Assembly (NCBI RefSeq): GCF_024448505.1
Contig: NZ_JAMOHV010000001.1
Location: 496,001 to 560,000, forward strand
From: Stutzerimonas degradans
Lineage (GTDB): Bacteria > Pseudomonadota > Gammaproteobacteria > Pseudomonadales > Pseudomonadaceae
Reading direction: 5' to 3'
Length of the DNA stretch: 64,000 nt
The notes below the pieces were generated by a model, which saw only the letters and a list, made by a program, of their open reading frames with translations, had not been told where the DNA came from and did not search any database. Of the stretch, positions 30,955 to 39,368 are shown piece by piece (position 1 is the first letter of the stretch; every line of letters starts with the position of its first letter). The translations under genes and the position numbers were made by a program.

Positions 30955-31468
30955 GCAGCTTTAGCCTCATCAGCGAGCGTTGTGAACGGCGCTTGGCTGT
31001 GTGGAGCCAGGACGACGCAGTTCAGGTAGTCCGCTGAGCGATTTTTATCGCTCCATCGCCAGGCGCCACGGCTCTACCGCACGCTGCCGGCGGGTGGGGC
31101 TGGCTATCGGGGCGTGGCTGGCGCACAGTGCGCCGCAGCTGTAAGGCGGTGCCAGCAGGCTCGGGTCGGCCGATTTGCCGGTTACTCTTGCCCCGTCTAT
31201 ACCAGCTTTGGGCTCTTTGTCCCGTAGGCCTGCTAGTACCTTCGTATAACAGCCAAACGAGCTGAAGACCCTAGAATAAAGCGAGCGACTACACTACGGG
31301 GTTGCAAGCGCGGCATGATTTTTTGAGGTTCCGACGGATTGAGCGGCAAAAGACATGGGCGTTTTGTCTCCGAACTTGAAGCCGCCGTCTCCATGCCTCG
31401 TCAGGCACTAGCTAATTCTATGCAGAGCCTTCACGGACGAGCATTCGATGAGTTTCAGAGGTGAATTC
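30955..31468. other. 514-base gene-free region upstream of the CoA-transferase
   Basis: I see no credible coding sequence on either strand. The region holds a hairpin GAGCGAT-TTTT-ATCGCTC (31036-31053), a perfect palindrome GGCGCAC-A-GTGCGCC (31120-31134), and a possible -10 box TAGAAT (31272-31277) without a good -35. The part after about 31200 is less G+C-rich than the flanking genes. It probably contains the promoter and a long 5' leader of the CoA-transferase gene. Confidence 0.6.
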
Positions 31469-32980
31469 ATGGCAACGGATCTAAACAAGTACATTCGCAA
31501 CGCGGCGTTTCTCGATAAGGTTGTCTCGGCAGAAGAGGCCGCGTCGTGGATCGAAGACGGCATGACGCTGGGTATGAGCGGTTTCACCCTGTTCGGTGAG
31601 CCCAAGGAATTCCCGCGCGCCCTGTCCGCGCGTGGCCAGAACGAGAAGTTCAAGGTCAACCTGTTCACCGGCGCTTCCATGGGGCCGGCGGCTGACCAAG
31701 CCATGGCCGAGGCCGGCATCATCAACAAGCGCATCCCGTACCAGGGCAACCCGGTGCAGCGCAAGAAGATCAACGCCGGCGAGATCCTCTACATCGACCA
31801 GCACCTGTCGCACATGGCCGAGCTGATCCGCCAGGGCGTGCTGCCGCAGGTCGACTACGCGATCATCGAAGCCGCTGCCATCACCGAAGACGGCCAGATC
31901 ATCCCGACCGGTTCGGTGGGCAACTCGCCGATCTTCGTCCAGACCGCCAAGCACGTGATCATCGAGCTGAACACCTCCGCTCCGCGTGAATACGAAGGCA
32001 TGCACGACATCTACATCCCGGGGCCTGCCGGCGAGAACACTCGCGAAGCCATCCCGGTATTCGACGTCAGCACCCGTATCGGCACCGTCGGTATTCCGGT
32101 CGATCCGGCCAAGGTGCGCGGCATCGTGCTGTCCAGTCAGCCGGACATCCCATCGCCGCTGTTCGAGCCGAACGAAGAAACCCAGAAGATCGCCGATAAC
32201 CTGCTGGACTTCCTGCGCGCCGAAGTGAAATCCGGCCGTCTGACCAACAGCCTGGCGCCGCTGCAGTCCGGTGTGGGTTCCGTGGCCAACGCCGTGCTGA
32301 ACGGCATGCGCACCTCCGAGTTCAAGGACCTGGTCGTCGCCTCCGAAGTGCTGCAGGACGGCGTGTTCGACCTGATCGACGCCGGTGTGGTGAAGTTCGC
32401 TGCCGGTACCGCGTTCTCCCTGTCCAAGAAGCGCGTGGAAAACCTCGCTTCCGACATGGCCAAGTACGCAGGCAAGGTGGTGTTCCGTCCGCAGGAAATC
32501 TCCAACCATCCGGAAGTCATCCGTCGTCTGGGCATCATTTCCTTCAACACCGCGCTGGAAGTGGACATCTACGGCAACGTGAACTCCACCCACGTCAGCG
32601 GCACCCACATGATGAACGGTATCGGCGGCTCGGGTGACTTCGCCCGCAACGCCCGCATCACCATCTTCGTGACCGCCTCCACCGCGAAGAACGGCAACGT
32701 CTCGTCGGTCGTACCGTTCGTGACTCACGTCGATCACACCAACCACGATGTCGACGTGATCATCACCGAGCAGGGTTATGCCGATCTGCGTGGCCTGGCT
32801 CCGGCTGAAGCCGCCCAGCGCATCATCGCCAACTGCATGCATCCCGATTACAAGCAGCAGGCGCTGGATTACCTGGAAGAGGCCAAGGTGCGCGGCGGTC
32901 ATACCCCGCACGTGCTGGAGAAGGCCTTCTCCTGGCACACCCACCTGGCCGAGCACGGCACCATGAAGCTGAACAAGTAA
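31469..32980 (+). CDS. Acetyl-CoA hydrolase/transferase family protein (succinyl-CoA:acetate CoA-transferase)
   Basis: The 503-residue protein belongs to the Cat1/AarC type of CoA-transferases, which exchange CoA between succinyl-CoA (or propionyl-CoA) and acetate and so allow acetate use or a bypass of succinyl-CoA synthetase. Visible features are GMSGFTLFGEPKE near the N-terminus, VPFVTHVDHTNHDVDVI, and the C-terminal TEQGYADLRG motif. Hydrolase activity is an older label for this family. ATG 31469 has AGAGGTG upstream; ATG 31448 in the same frame is less likely. The start of the protein is strongly codon-biased, as for a highly expressed gene. A strong terminator follows. Confidence 0.9.
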   Translation: MATDLNKYIRNAAFLDKVVSAEEAASWIEDGMTLGMSGFTLFGEPKEFPRALSARGQNEKFKVNLFTGASMGPAADQAMAEAGIINKRIPYQGNPVQRKKINAGEILYIDQHLSHMAELIRQGVLPQVDYAIIEAAAITEDGQIIPTGSVGNSPIFVQTAKHVIIELNTSAPREYEGMHDIYIPGPAGENTREAIPVFDVSTRIGTVGIPVDPAKVRGIVLSSQPDIPSPLFEPNEETQKIADNLLDFLRAEVKSGRLTNSLAPLQSGVGSVANAVLNGMRTSEFKDLVVASEVLQDGVFDLIDAGVVKFAAGTAFSLSKKRVENLASDMAKYAGKVVFRPQEISNHPEVIRRLGIISFNTALEVDIYGNVNSTHVSGTHMMNGIGGSGDFARNARITIFVTASTAKNGNVSSVVPFVTHVDHTNHDVDVIITEQGYADLRGLAPAEAAQRIIANCMHPDYKQQALDYLEEAKVRGGHTPHVLEKAFSWHTHLAEHGTMKLNK

Positions 32981-33044
32981 TTGTCAGCTGAGTGACGGGA
33001 CCGGCGGTCGCCCGACTTTTCGAGCGCCGTCGGAACCCTCGAAG

Positions 33045-33078
33045 AAACCGATGCCGGGCAGCCGGCGTCGGTTTTTTT
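33045..33078 (+). terminator. Intrinsic terminator after the CoA-transferase gene
   Basis: AAACCGATGCCGG and CCGGCGTCGGTTT form a stem (one G-T wobble) closed by a short GCAG loop and followed by seven T. It lies about 65 bases after the stop. Confidence 0.85.
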
Positions 33079-33175
33079 ATGCCTGCGCGCAGGCGCCGTG
33101 GCGGTCGTGCGGCATGTACATTCGTAAAGGATTCCGGCCAAGATACCGCCATTCGCACAGACAGGACCTTGCCGC

Positions 33176-34648
33176 ATGACTCCCGATACCCAGCGTTTCA
33201 CCGTCGCCAGCTCTGCCGAGGCCGCGGTCGATCACCTGGCCGAGCTTCACCAGCGCGCCACGGCTGCGCTCAACCGGGCACTCAAGCGCTATGTCGCCGA
33301 CCGCACCGAGCCGAGTGCGGAAGAACGCGATCTGTTCCGCTACCCGGAGCTGCGTCTGACCTACGAATGCCACGGCGAGGTGCCGGCTTCCACCCGTGCC
33401 TACGCCAAGGTGCAGGCGCCGGGCGTCTACAGCGTCACCGTGACCCATCCGGCGGCGTTCCGCGCCTACCTGCTCGACCAGCTGCGGCCGTTGATGCACG
33501 ACTTCAACGTCAAGATCGAGGTCGGCATCAGCGAGCGCAACATTCCCTATCCGTACGTCATCGAGCAGGGCGACGAGCTGGCCGGCAGCGGCGTGACCGC
33601 CGCCGAGCTGGCGCGGGTGTTTCCCAGCACCGATCTGTCGGCGGCGACCGACGACATCGCCGACGGCCTTTACGACTGGGAGCATGCCGATCCGTATCCG
33701 CTGGCGCTGTTCGACGGCGCGCGGGTGGATTTCTCCCTGCGCCGGCTGGTGCACTACACCGGCAGCCACTGGCGCCACGTGCAACCGTGGATCCTGCTGA
33801 CCAACTATCACCGCTACGTCGACCAGTTCATCCGCCACGGCCTCGACATGCTGCGCGACGACACCCGCTTCGTGCGCATGGTGCTGCCGGGCAACGTGGT
33901 CATCGAGCGCGGCATGGAGGAGGGCGAGGCGCAGGCGATCATCGGCGGCGTGCTCTGGCACCGTTACCAGATGCCGGCCTACCACCTGATTGCCGACGAC
34001 GGCCACGGCGTCACCCTGATCAACATCGGTGTCGGCCCGTCCAACGCCAAGAACATCACCGATCACCTGGCCGTGCTGCGTCCGCACTGCTGGCTGATGA
34101 TCGGCCACTGCGGCGGGCTGCGGCAGTCGCAGTCCATTGGCGACTACGTGCTGGCGCACGCCTACATGCGCCGCGACGGCATCCTCGATCGCGTGTTGCC
34201 GCCGCACATTCCGTTGCCGGCGCTGGCCGAGGTGCAGCAGGCGCTGCAGGAAGCCGCGGCGCAGATCACCGGCGAGAAGGGCGAGGCGCTGAAGAAACGC
34301 CTGCGCACCGGCACCGTGCTGACCTACGACGACCGCAACTGGGAGCTGCGCTGGGCGCAGGAACGGCCGCTGATCAACCTGTCGCGCGCGGTGGCGGTGG
34401 ACATGGAAAGCGGCACCATCGCCGCACAGGGCTATCGCCTGCGGGTGCCCTACGGCACGTTGCTGTGCGTGTCGGACAAACCGCTGCACAGCGAGATCAA
34501 GCTGCCCGGCTCGGCCAATGCGTTCTACGAGCGTGCCGTGAGCCAGCACCTGAAGATCGGCATCACCGCGCTGGACCTGCTGCGCAGCCAGCAGCACTCG
34601 CTGCATTCGCGCAAGCTGCGCAGCTTCGACGAACCGCCGTTCCGCTGA
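33176..34648 (+). CDS. amn: AMP nucleosidase
   Basis: Amn hydrolyses AMP to adenine and ribose 5-phosphate, helping to control adenylate pools. The 490-residue length and the architecture, with an N-terminal regulatory domain and a C-terminal nucleoside-phosphorylase-fold domain (MIGHCGGLRQSQSIGDYVLAHAY, DMESGTIAAQGYR), fit the family. It lies 195 bases after the CoA-transferase, past a terminator, so it should have its own promoter. Confidence 0.96.
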   Translation: MTPDTQRFTVASSAEAAVDHLAELHQRATAALNRALKRYVADRTEPSAEERDLFRYPELRLTYECHGEVPASTRAYAKVQAPGVYSVTVTHPAAFRAYLLDQLRPLMHDFNVKIEVGISERNIPYPYVIEQGDELAGSGVTAAELARVFPSTDLSAATDDIADGLYDWEHADPYPLALFDGARVDFSLRRLVHYTGSHWRHVQPWILLTNYHRYVDQFIRHGLDMLRDDTRFVRMVLPGNVVIERGMEEGEAQAIIGGVLWHRYQMPAYHLIADDGHGVTLINIGVGPSNAKNITDHLAVLRPHCWLMIGHCGGLRQSQSIGDYVLAHAYMRRDGILDRVLPPHIPLPALAEVQQALQEAAAQITGEKGEALKKRLRTGTVLTYDDRNWELRWAQERPLINLSRAVAVDMESGTIAAQGYRLRVPYGTLLCVSDKPLHSEIKLPGSANAFYERAVSQHLKIGITALDLLRSQQHSLHSRKLRSFDEPPFR

Positions 34649-34719
34649 ACCGTGCGCCGGGGCGGGAATGGACGATACTGAAGATCGTCGCATTCCCGCT
34701 TCAGCCATTGGAGGTTCAC

Positions 34720-34962
34720 ATGGAACAGTCGATCCACGCCTTCCACAACCTGTTCGAGCAGTTGGGCCTGCCCAACGACGACGCCTCGATCCGGCGCTTC
34801 ATCGACACGCACGCGCCGTTGCCGGAGGGCGTGGGCCTGGCCGACGCGCCGTTCTGGAACCCCGCCCAGGCGGCTTTTCTGCGTGACGAGCTGCTCGAGG
34901 ATGCCGACTGGGCCGAGGTGGTCGACCGGCTCAGCCTGGCACTGCGCCGCGCCAGCGTCTGA
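34720..34962 (+). CDS. DUF2789 protein
   Basis: This is an 80-residue protein of unknown function with the family features FHNLFEQLGLPNDDASI and PLPEGVGLADAPFWN. It starts at ATG 34720 after a GGAGG site. As I recall it follows amn in other pseudomonads. It is acidic and probably all-helical, with no membrane segment. Confidence 0.85.
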   Translation: MEQSIHAFHNLFEQLGLPNDDASIRRFIDTHAPLPEGVGLADAPFWNPAQAAFLRDELLEDADWAEVVDRLSLALRRASV

Positions 34963-34968
34963 GGCCGC

Positions 34969-35472
34969 TCAAGGGTGCAGGTTGCGCACCATGTACAGCG
35001 CCGGAATCGGGTAGCTGGCGAGGTTGTCGGCCTGCTGCGGTTCCAGCCCGTCGTGGGCGCGATAGCCCTGACGCGACCAGAATTCGGCGGAGTCCTGTAC
35101 CGAGACCAGCGCCGAGTAGCGCAGCCGGGCGGCCTGCGCCTGCTGCAGATTGCGTCGCACCAGCGCCGGGCCGATGCCGCGGCCGCCGGCGCGGCGCGCC
35201 ACGGCGAGGTCGTGCAGATACAGACAGTCGGCCTCGGCGTGCGGCTCGAACTCACCGTCCAGCGGGGTGATCCTGCCGAGTCGCGACTGGTAGGCGAACA
35301 GGTAGGCGCACACGCCCTCGGCGTCTTCGGCAACCCAGGCCAGCTCCGGACAGGCTGCCAGCCGTGAACGGATCACCGCCTCGTCCTCCAGCACCGCGGC
35401 GGCATAAGACTCTTCCTGGATCGCCAGGACGGCAGGGATATCGCGCTCCTGCATCGCTCTCAACTGATACAT
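34969..35472 (-). CDS. GNAT-family N-acetyltransferase
   Basis: The 167-residue protein has a GNAT fold with the acetyl-CoA loop RRAGGRGIGPALVRR (Q/R-x-x-G-x-G/A) and an upstream core strand CLYLHDLAV. The substrate is unknown. ATG 35472 (MYQLRAMQERDIP) is preferred over TTG 35487 five codons earlier. It converges on the DUF2789 gene with six bases between the stops. Confidence 0.88.
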   Translation of the reverse strand: MYQLRAMQERDIPAVLAIQEESYAAAVLEDEAVIRSRLAACPELAWVAEDAEGVCAYLFAYQSRLGRITPLDGEFEPHAEADCLYLHDLAVARRAGGRGIGPALVRRNLQQAQAARLRYSALVSVQDSAEFWSRQGYRAHDGLEPQQADNLASYPIPALYMVRNLHP

Positions 35473-35655
35473 CTCGACTACGCTCAAACACCGCGAAACG
35501 CCGTGCGGCCCGGCAAAAGGCCGCGATCATAGCGCAAAAGTCCGGCGTTTCGGCCGCCAGGCGACCGCCAGCGGCGCGCCGGTCGAATTCCGCCTGCGCG
35601 CGGAGGTCGAGGCAGGCATAATGCTTAGCCTGCTAACAGGTGTTCGGAAGTTGCC

Positions 35656-36522
35656 TTGAACGATGGTCGTCACCCGCTCTACGGGGTTCTGCTGATTCTG
35701 CTCTCGGGCCTGCTGCTGGCCAGCCATGACGGCCTGGCCAAGCACCTGTCCGGGCTGTACCCGGTGTTCTTGGTGATCTGGGCGCGCTACATCGCGCAGA
35801 CCGTGCTGATGACGCTGCTGTTCGTGCCGCGCATGGGGCCGCGCGTGCTGCGCACCCGGCGGCCCGGGGCGCAGTTGCTGCGCGGGCTGAGCCTGGTTGG
35901 CGTCAGCCTGCTGTTCATCAACGGCCTGCACTACATCCCGCTGGCCGAGGCCACCGCGGTGATCTTCCTCACGCCGGTGCTGGTCACCATCGCCTCGGCG
36001 CTGCTCGGCGAGCGGATCGGCCGCAGCCAGTGGATCGCCCTCGGCTTCGGCCTGCTCGGCGTGCTGATCATCGTGCGACCGGGCTCGGCGCTGTTCACGC
36101 CGGCCGCGCTGCTGCCGCTTGGTGCCGCACTGTCGTTCACGCTCTACCAGCTGGTGACCCGTCGCCTCGCCGGCACGGAGCATCCGGTCACCAGCAACTA
36201 CCTCACCAGCCTGGTCGGCTGCGTGGTGCTGAGCGGGCTGGTGCTGTTCAACTGGCGCACGCCGACCCTGCACGACGCCGTGCTGATGGCCGCGCTCGGC
36301 GGCATGGCGATGCTCGGCCACCTGCTGCTGACCCAGGCGTTCCGCTACGCCAGCGCCGCGATGCTGGCGCCGTTCACCTATGGACAGATCGTCTTCGCCG
36401 GCATCGTCGGCTTCTTCGCCTTCGGCCATGCACCGGACGGCGGCGCGCTGCTGGGCATGGCGATCATCATCGCCAGCGGGCTGGGCATGGCCTACGTACA
36501 ACGGCGGCGGGTGCCGGCCTGA
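35656..36522 (+). CDS. EamA/DMT-family transporter
   Basis: The 288-residue protein has ten predicted membrane helices in two EamA repeats (AEATAVIFLTPVLVTIASALLGE is the classic end of repeat one). It is probably a metabolite exporter of the drug/metabolite superfamily with unknown substrate. Translation probably starts at TTG 35656, preceded by GGAAG at 35646-35650. It is divergent from the acetyltransferase. Confidence 0.9.
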   Translation: MNDGRHPLYGVLLILLSGLLLASHDGLAKHLSGLYPVFLVIWARYIAQTVLMTLLFVPRMGPRVLRTRRPGAQLLRGLSLVGVSLLFINGLHYIPLAEATAVIFLTPVLVTIASALLGERIGRSQWIALGFGLLGVLIIVRPGSALFTPAALLPLGAALSFTLYQLVTRRLAGTEHPVTSNYLTSLVGCVVLSGLVLFNWRTPTLHDAVLMAALGGMAMLGHLLLTQAFRYASAAMLAPFTYGQIVFAGIVGFFAFGHAPDGGALLGMAIIIASGLGMAYVQRRRVPA

Positions 36523-36662
36523 GCGCTCGTTCGCGGCGTCGGCGAGCGGTTTTCCGCGGGGTTCAGCGAATGTGTCGTTTGACCCCGCGGACAGCTTCCA
36601 ACAAGGTGTTTCGACAGGGGCAATCCGACCCCTTTGCGTGCTGTTTGACCAGGTGACCAACA

Positions 36663-37526
36663 ATGCTACGAATCTCGCACCACGATCTGCGCAAGAACTT
36701 CCGCCAGCTGCTCGCGGCTGACCGCTGCTTCCACACCGCCTCAGTGTTCGATCCGATGTCGGCGCGCATCGCCGCCGACCTCGGCTTCGAGGTGGGCATC
36801 CTCGGCGGCTCGGTGGCGTCGCTGCAGGTGCTCGCTGCCCCGGACTTCAACCTCATCACCCTCAGCGAGTTCGTCGAGCAGGCCACGCGCATCTGCCGGG
36901 TCGCCCAGTTGCCGGTGCTGGCCGACGCCGACCATGGTTACGGCAACGCGCTCAACGTCATGCGCACGGTGACCGAGCTGGAACGTGCCGGCATCTCCGC
37001 GCTGACTATCGAGGACACCCTGCTGCCGGCGAAATTCGGCCGCAAGTCCACCGACCTGATCGGCATGTTCGAGGCGGTCGGCAAGATTCGCGCGGCGCTG
37101 GAGGCGCGGATCGATCCGCAGATGGCCATCATCGCCCGCACCAACGCCGGCGTGATCGGCTTCGAGGAAGTGATTGCCCGCGCCCAGGCCTACGAGAAGG
37201 CCGGCGCCGACGCGATCTGCCTGGTCGGCATCGAGGATTTCGACCACCTGCAAAGCATCGCCAGCCAGCTGACCCGGCCGCTGATGTTGGTCACCTACGG
37301 CAACCCCAACCTGCGTGACAACGCCCGCCTGGCCGCGCTTGGCGTGCGCATCGTGGTCAACGGCCACGCCGCCTACTTCGCCGCGATCAAGGCCACCTAC
37401 GACTGCCTGCGCGAGCAGCGTCAGATCGATGCGCTGGACCTCAACGCCTCGCAGCTGTCGGTCAAGTACTCGACCGCCGACGAATACGTGGTCTGGGCCG
37501 AGGAGTACATGCAGGTCAAGGAATGA
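36663..37526 (+). CDS. Oxaloacetate decarboxylase of the isocitrate lyase/PEP mutase superfamily
   Basis: The 287-residue TIM-barrel protein closely resembles P. aeruginosa PA4872, a characterised divalent-metal-dependent oxaloacetate decarboxylase. Metal-site and family segments are visible: [24 protein letters not shown] and ARTNAGV. It lacks the isocitrate lyase active-site Cys motif KKCGH. It would convert oxaloacetate to pyruvate and carbon dioxide in the cytoplasm. It stands alone after a 140-base leader, with the opposite-strand lipoprotein gene 7 bases downstream. Confidence 0.9.
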   Translation: MLRISHHDLRKNFRQLLAADRCFHTASVFDPMSARIAADLGFEVGILGGSVASLQVLAAPDFNLITLSEFVEQATRICRVAQLPVLADADHGYGNALNVMRTVTELERAGISALTIEDTLLPAKFGRKSTDLIGMFEAVGKIRAALEARIDPQMAIIARTNAGVIGFEEVIARAQAYEKAGADAICLVGIEDFDHLQSIASQLTRPLMLVTYGNPNLRDNARLAALGVRIVVNGHAAYFAAIKATYDCLREQRQIDALDLNASQLSVKYSTADEYVVWAEEYMQVKE

Positions 37527-37533
37527 GCCGCGC

Positions 37534-38256
37534 TCAGAACAGCCGGCGCTCGGCGCGCAGGGTCAGCAGGCCGTCGCAGCGCGGGTTGTGCCCGGAATAG
37601 GCGCCACACTCGGTGCGCTCCAGATTCGAATCGCTGTAGGAGAGATCGAACTGCAGGCCGAGCCAGGGTCGCGACAGGTTGAGCGACCAGTCGCTGAACA
37701 GGCTGACGCTACCGTCGGCGAACCGGCGTGGCGTGGCCAGCGCATGGCTGGAGTAGCTCAGGCGCACCCCGACACCGAATGGCATCACCCGGCCCAGATC
37801 GAGATACAGCGTGCTGTCGCGGCGCTCGGCCGTGCTGTTCAGCGCCGCGCCGAGGCTGCGGCTGCCCAGCGTGAGGCCGCCGTAATACTGCAGACGCCCC
37901 CAGTCGTCGCTCTCGGGGAAGCTGTAGCGCATCAGGCCGACTTCGTAGCCGAGCTGGCCGTCCACCGCGTGCTGCAGATAGCCGAGGTAGGAATTGACCT
38001 CCAGCTGGCGGCCCTCGCTGAGGCCGACGCTCGGCGTCCACTGACCGACATACAGGCCGCTGGCGTGGCTGAGGTCGAGGCCGCCGTGGAACGCGCCGCT
38101 CGCGCCCGGCTGCACCAGGCCCTGGGCCATGCTGCGCACGGGTTCGGTGCCGAGCGTGAGCTCGAACGCGCCAAGGTCGCGCTCGAGCGTGCCTGGCTGA
38201 CCGGCGCAGCCCGCCATCAGCAGCAGGCCGGCGAGGAGTGGAGTGAAGCGATGCAT
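37534..38256 (-). CDS. Gcw_chp (TIGR02001-type) predicted outer-membrane lipoprotein
   Basis: The 240-residue product has a signal peptide with a lipobox (LLMAGCAG). The rest resembles the Gcw_chp family, a group of proteobacterial proteins of unknown function with beta-barrel-like alternation; HGGLDLSHASGLYVGQW is the recognisable core. Many aromatic-terminated beta-strands and the final Phe (RRLF) suit an outer-membrane barrel, although a lipoprotein signal on a barrel is unusual. ATG 38256 was chosen over the open frame to 38391. It converges with the oxaloacetate decarboxylase gene. Confidence 0.8.
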   Translation of the reverse strand: MHRFTPLLAGLLLMAGCAGQPGTLERDLGAFELTLGTEPVRSMAQGLVQPGASGAFHGGLDLSHASGLYVGQWTPSVGLSEGRQLEVNSYLGYLQHAVDGQLGYEVGLMRYSFPESDDWGRLQYYGGLTLGSRSLGAALNSTAERRDSTLYLDLGRVMPFGVGVRLSYSSHALATPRRFADGSVSLFSDWSLNLSRPWLGLQFDLSYSDSNLERTECGAYSGHNPRCDGLLTLRAERRLF

Positions 38257-38429
38257 GGGCTTTGACGCAGATTTTCCAACCGGCGCAGGATAGGCGCTGA
38301 CGCCGCGGCGGCGGCACCATTCGTCGGCCGCGCGGCCGCTATCGACCGGCGGTCGTGCCGATGGCGAGCGCCACCGCCGGGCAAGCGTCAAAAAGTCAGA
38401 GCAGCAACCGGGCGCTGCGGGAGGTGATC

Positions 38430-38696
38430 ATGGCAACAGGTTGGGCCGGCGACGGCGCCGTCCAGGAGCAGATCGACAGTACGATCGACGACGCGGTGCA
38501 GCGCGCCCGCAGCAGGCTCGCGCGCGGCGAAAGCCTGAAACATTGCGAGGAGTGCGGTGTGGCGATTCCCGAGGCTCGCCGCCAGGCGGTGCCCGGCGTG
38601 CGTCTTTGCATTGCCTGCCAGGCCGAGGCGGACAAGCAGGAAGCCGCCTTCAGCGGCTACAACCGTCGAGGCAGCAAGGACAGCCAGCTGCGCTGA
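38430..38696 (+). CDS. DksA/TraR C4-type zinc-finger protein (YbiI-like)
   Basis: This is an 88-residue small member of the DksA/TraR family with a C4 zinc finger: CEECG, then CIACQ 21 residues later. It lacks the long coiled coil of DksA, so direct control of RNA polymerase through the secondary channel is uncertain. ATG 38430 has a strong GGAGGTG site. It converges with the acetyltransferase gene with 15 bases between the stops. Confidence 0.88.
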   Translation: MATGWAGDGAVQEQIDSTIDDAVQRARSRLARGESLKHCEECGVAIPEARRQAVPGVRLCIACQAEADKQEAAFSGYNRRGSKDSQLR

Positions 38697-38711
38697 TTGC
38701 GCGGCGCGTGG

Positions 38712-39224
38712 TCACGGCGCGCGGCGGGCCGTATCGAGGATCAGCTGCATGAGCGTCAGGTCCAGCCAGCGGCCGAACTTGCAGCCGACCTGACGCATCT
38801 GCCCGACATGGATGAAGCCCAGCTGCTGGTGCATGTGCACCGAGGCGCGATTCTCGCTCTCGATGGCGCCGACCATCACGTGCTGCCCGGCGCGGCGGGC
38901 GCGCTCGATCAGCTCGCGCATCAAGCCGCGACCGATGCCGCCGCCGCGCTGGCCATCGCGCACGTAGACCGAATGCTCGACGGTGTGGCGAAACCCTTCA
39001 TGCGGTCGCCACGGGCCGTAGCTGGCGTACCCGACCACCTGCTGTGCATCGTCCAGCGCCACCAGCACCGGATGCCCCTGCGCCTCGCGTTCGGCGAGCC
39101 AGGCCTGGCGGTTGGCCAGATCGGCCGGCGTGTCGTTCCAGATCGCCGTGCTGTTCAGTACGGCGTCGTTGTAGATGAAGAGGATGCCTTCCAGATCGGT
39201 TTCACGGGCGTCGCGTATCAGCAC
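38712..39224 (-). CDS. GNAT acetyltransferase, methionine sulfoximine/phosphinothricin type
   Basis: The 170-residue protein matches, by memory, P. aeruginosa PA4866 (MddA), which acetylates methionine sulfoximine, methionine sulfone and phosphinothricin-like compounds. Family motifs are IYNDAV, STAIWNDTP, GYASYGPWRP, VYVRDGQRGGGIG (acetyl-CoA loop) and GQMRQVGCKFGRWLDL. GTG 39224 with AAGGAC upstream gives the usual N-terminus (LIRDARETD); ATG 39260 would add 12 residues and also has a possible RBS. Confidence 0.88.
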   Translation of the reverse strand: MLIRDARETDLEGILFIYNDAVLNSTAIWNDTPADLANRQAWLAEREAQGHPVLVALDDAQQVVGYASYGPWRPHEGFRHTVEHSVYVRDGQRGGGIGRGLMRELIERARRAGQHVMVGAIESENRASVHMHQQLGFIHVGQMRQVGCKFGRWLDLTLMQLILDTARRAP

Positions 39225-39315
39225 GTTGCAGTCCTTGGGGAAGTGGGTCGGAGAACACATTGACCAGTCTCTCAGACAATTGGTTGAGCTATGGCGACAC
39301 GCTGCGTTGTGATGC

Positions 39316-39341
39316 GGAAAAAGGCGCGGCCGCCCGCGCGC
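39316..39341 (-). terminator. Intrinsic terminator after mgtA
   Basis: On the minus strand GGCGCG and CGCGCC form a stem directly followed by TTTTT (39320-39316), 28 bases beyond the mgtA stop. A second G+C-rich stem (CGCCCCG/CGGGGCG) lies at 39338-39367. Confidence 0.6.
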
Positions 39342-39368
39342 CCCGAAAGGCACTCGGGGCACGGGGCG

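Noticed and set aside
32992..34719. Long in-frame extension upstream of the DUF2789 gene
   Set aside because: It overlaps amn in another frame; the family start with a GGAGG site is at 34720.
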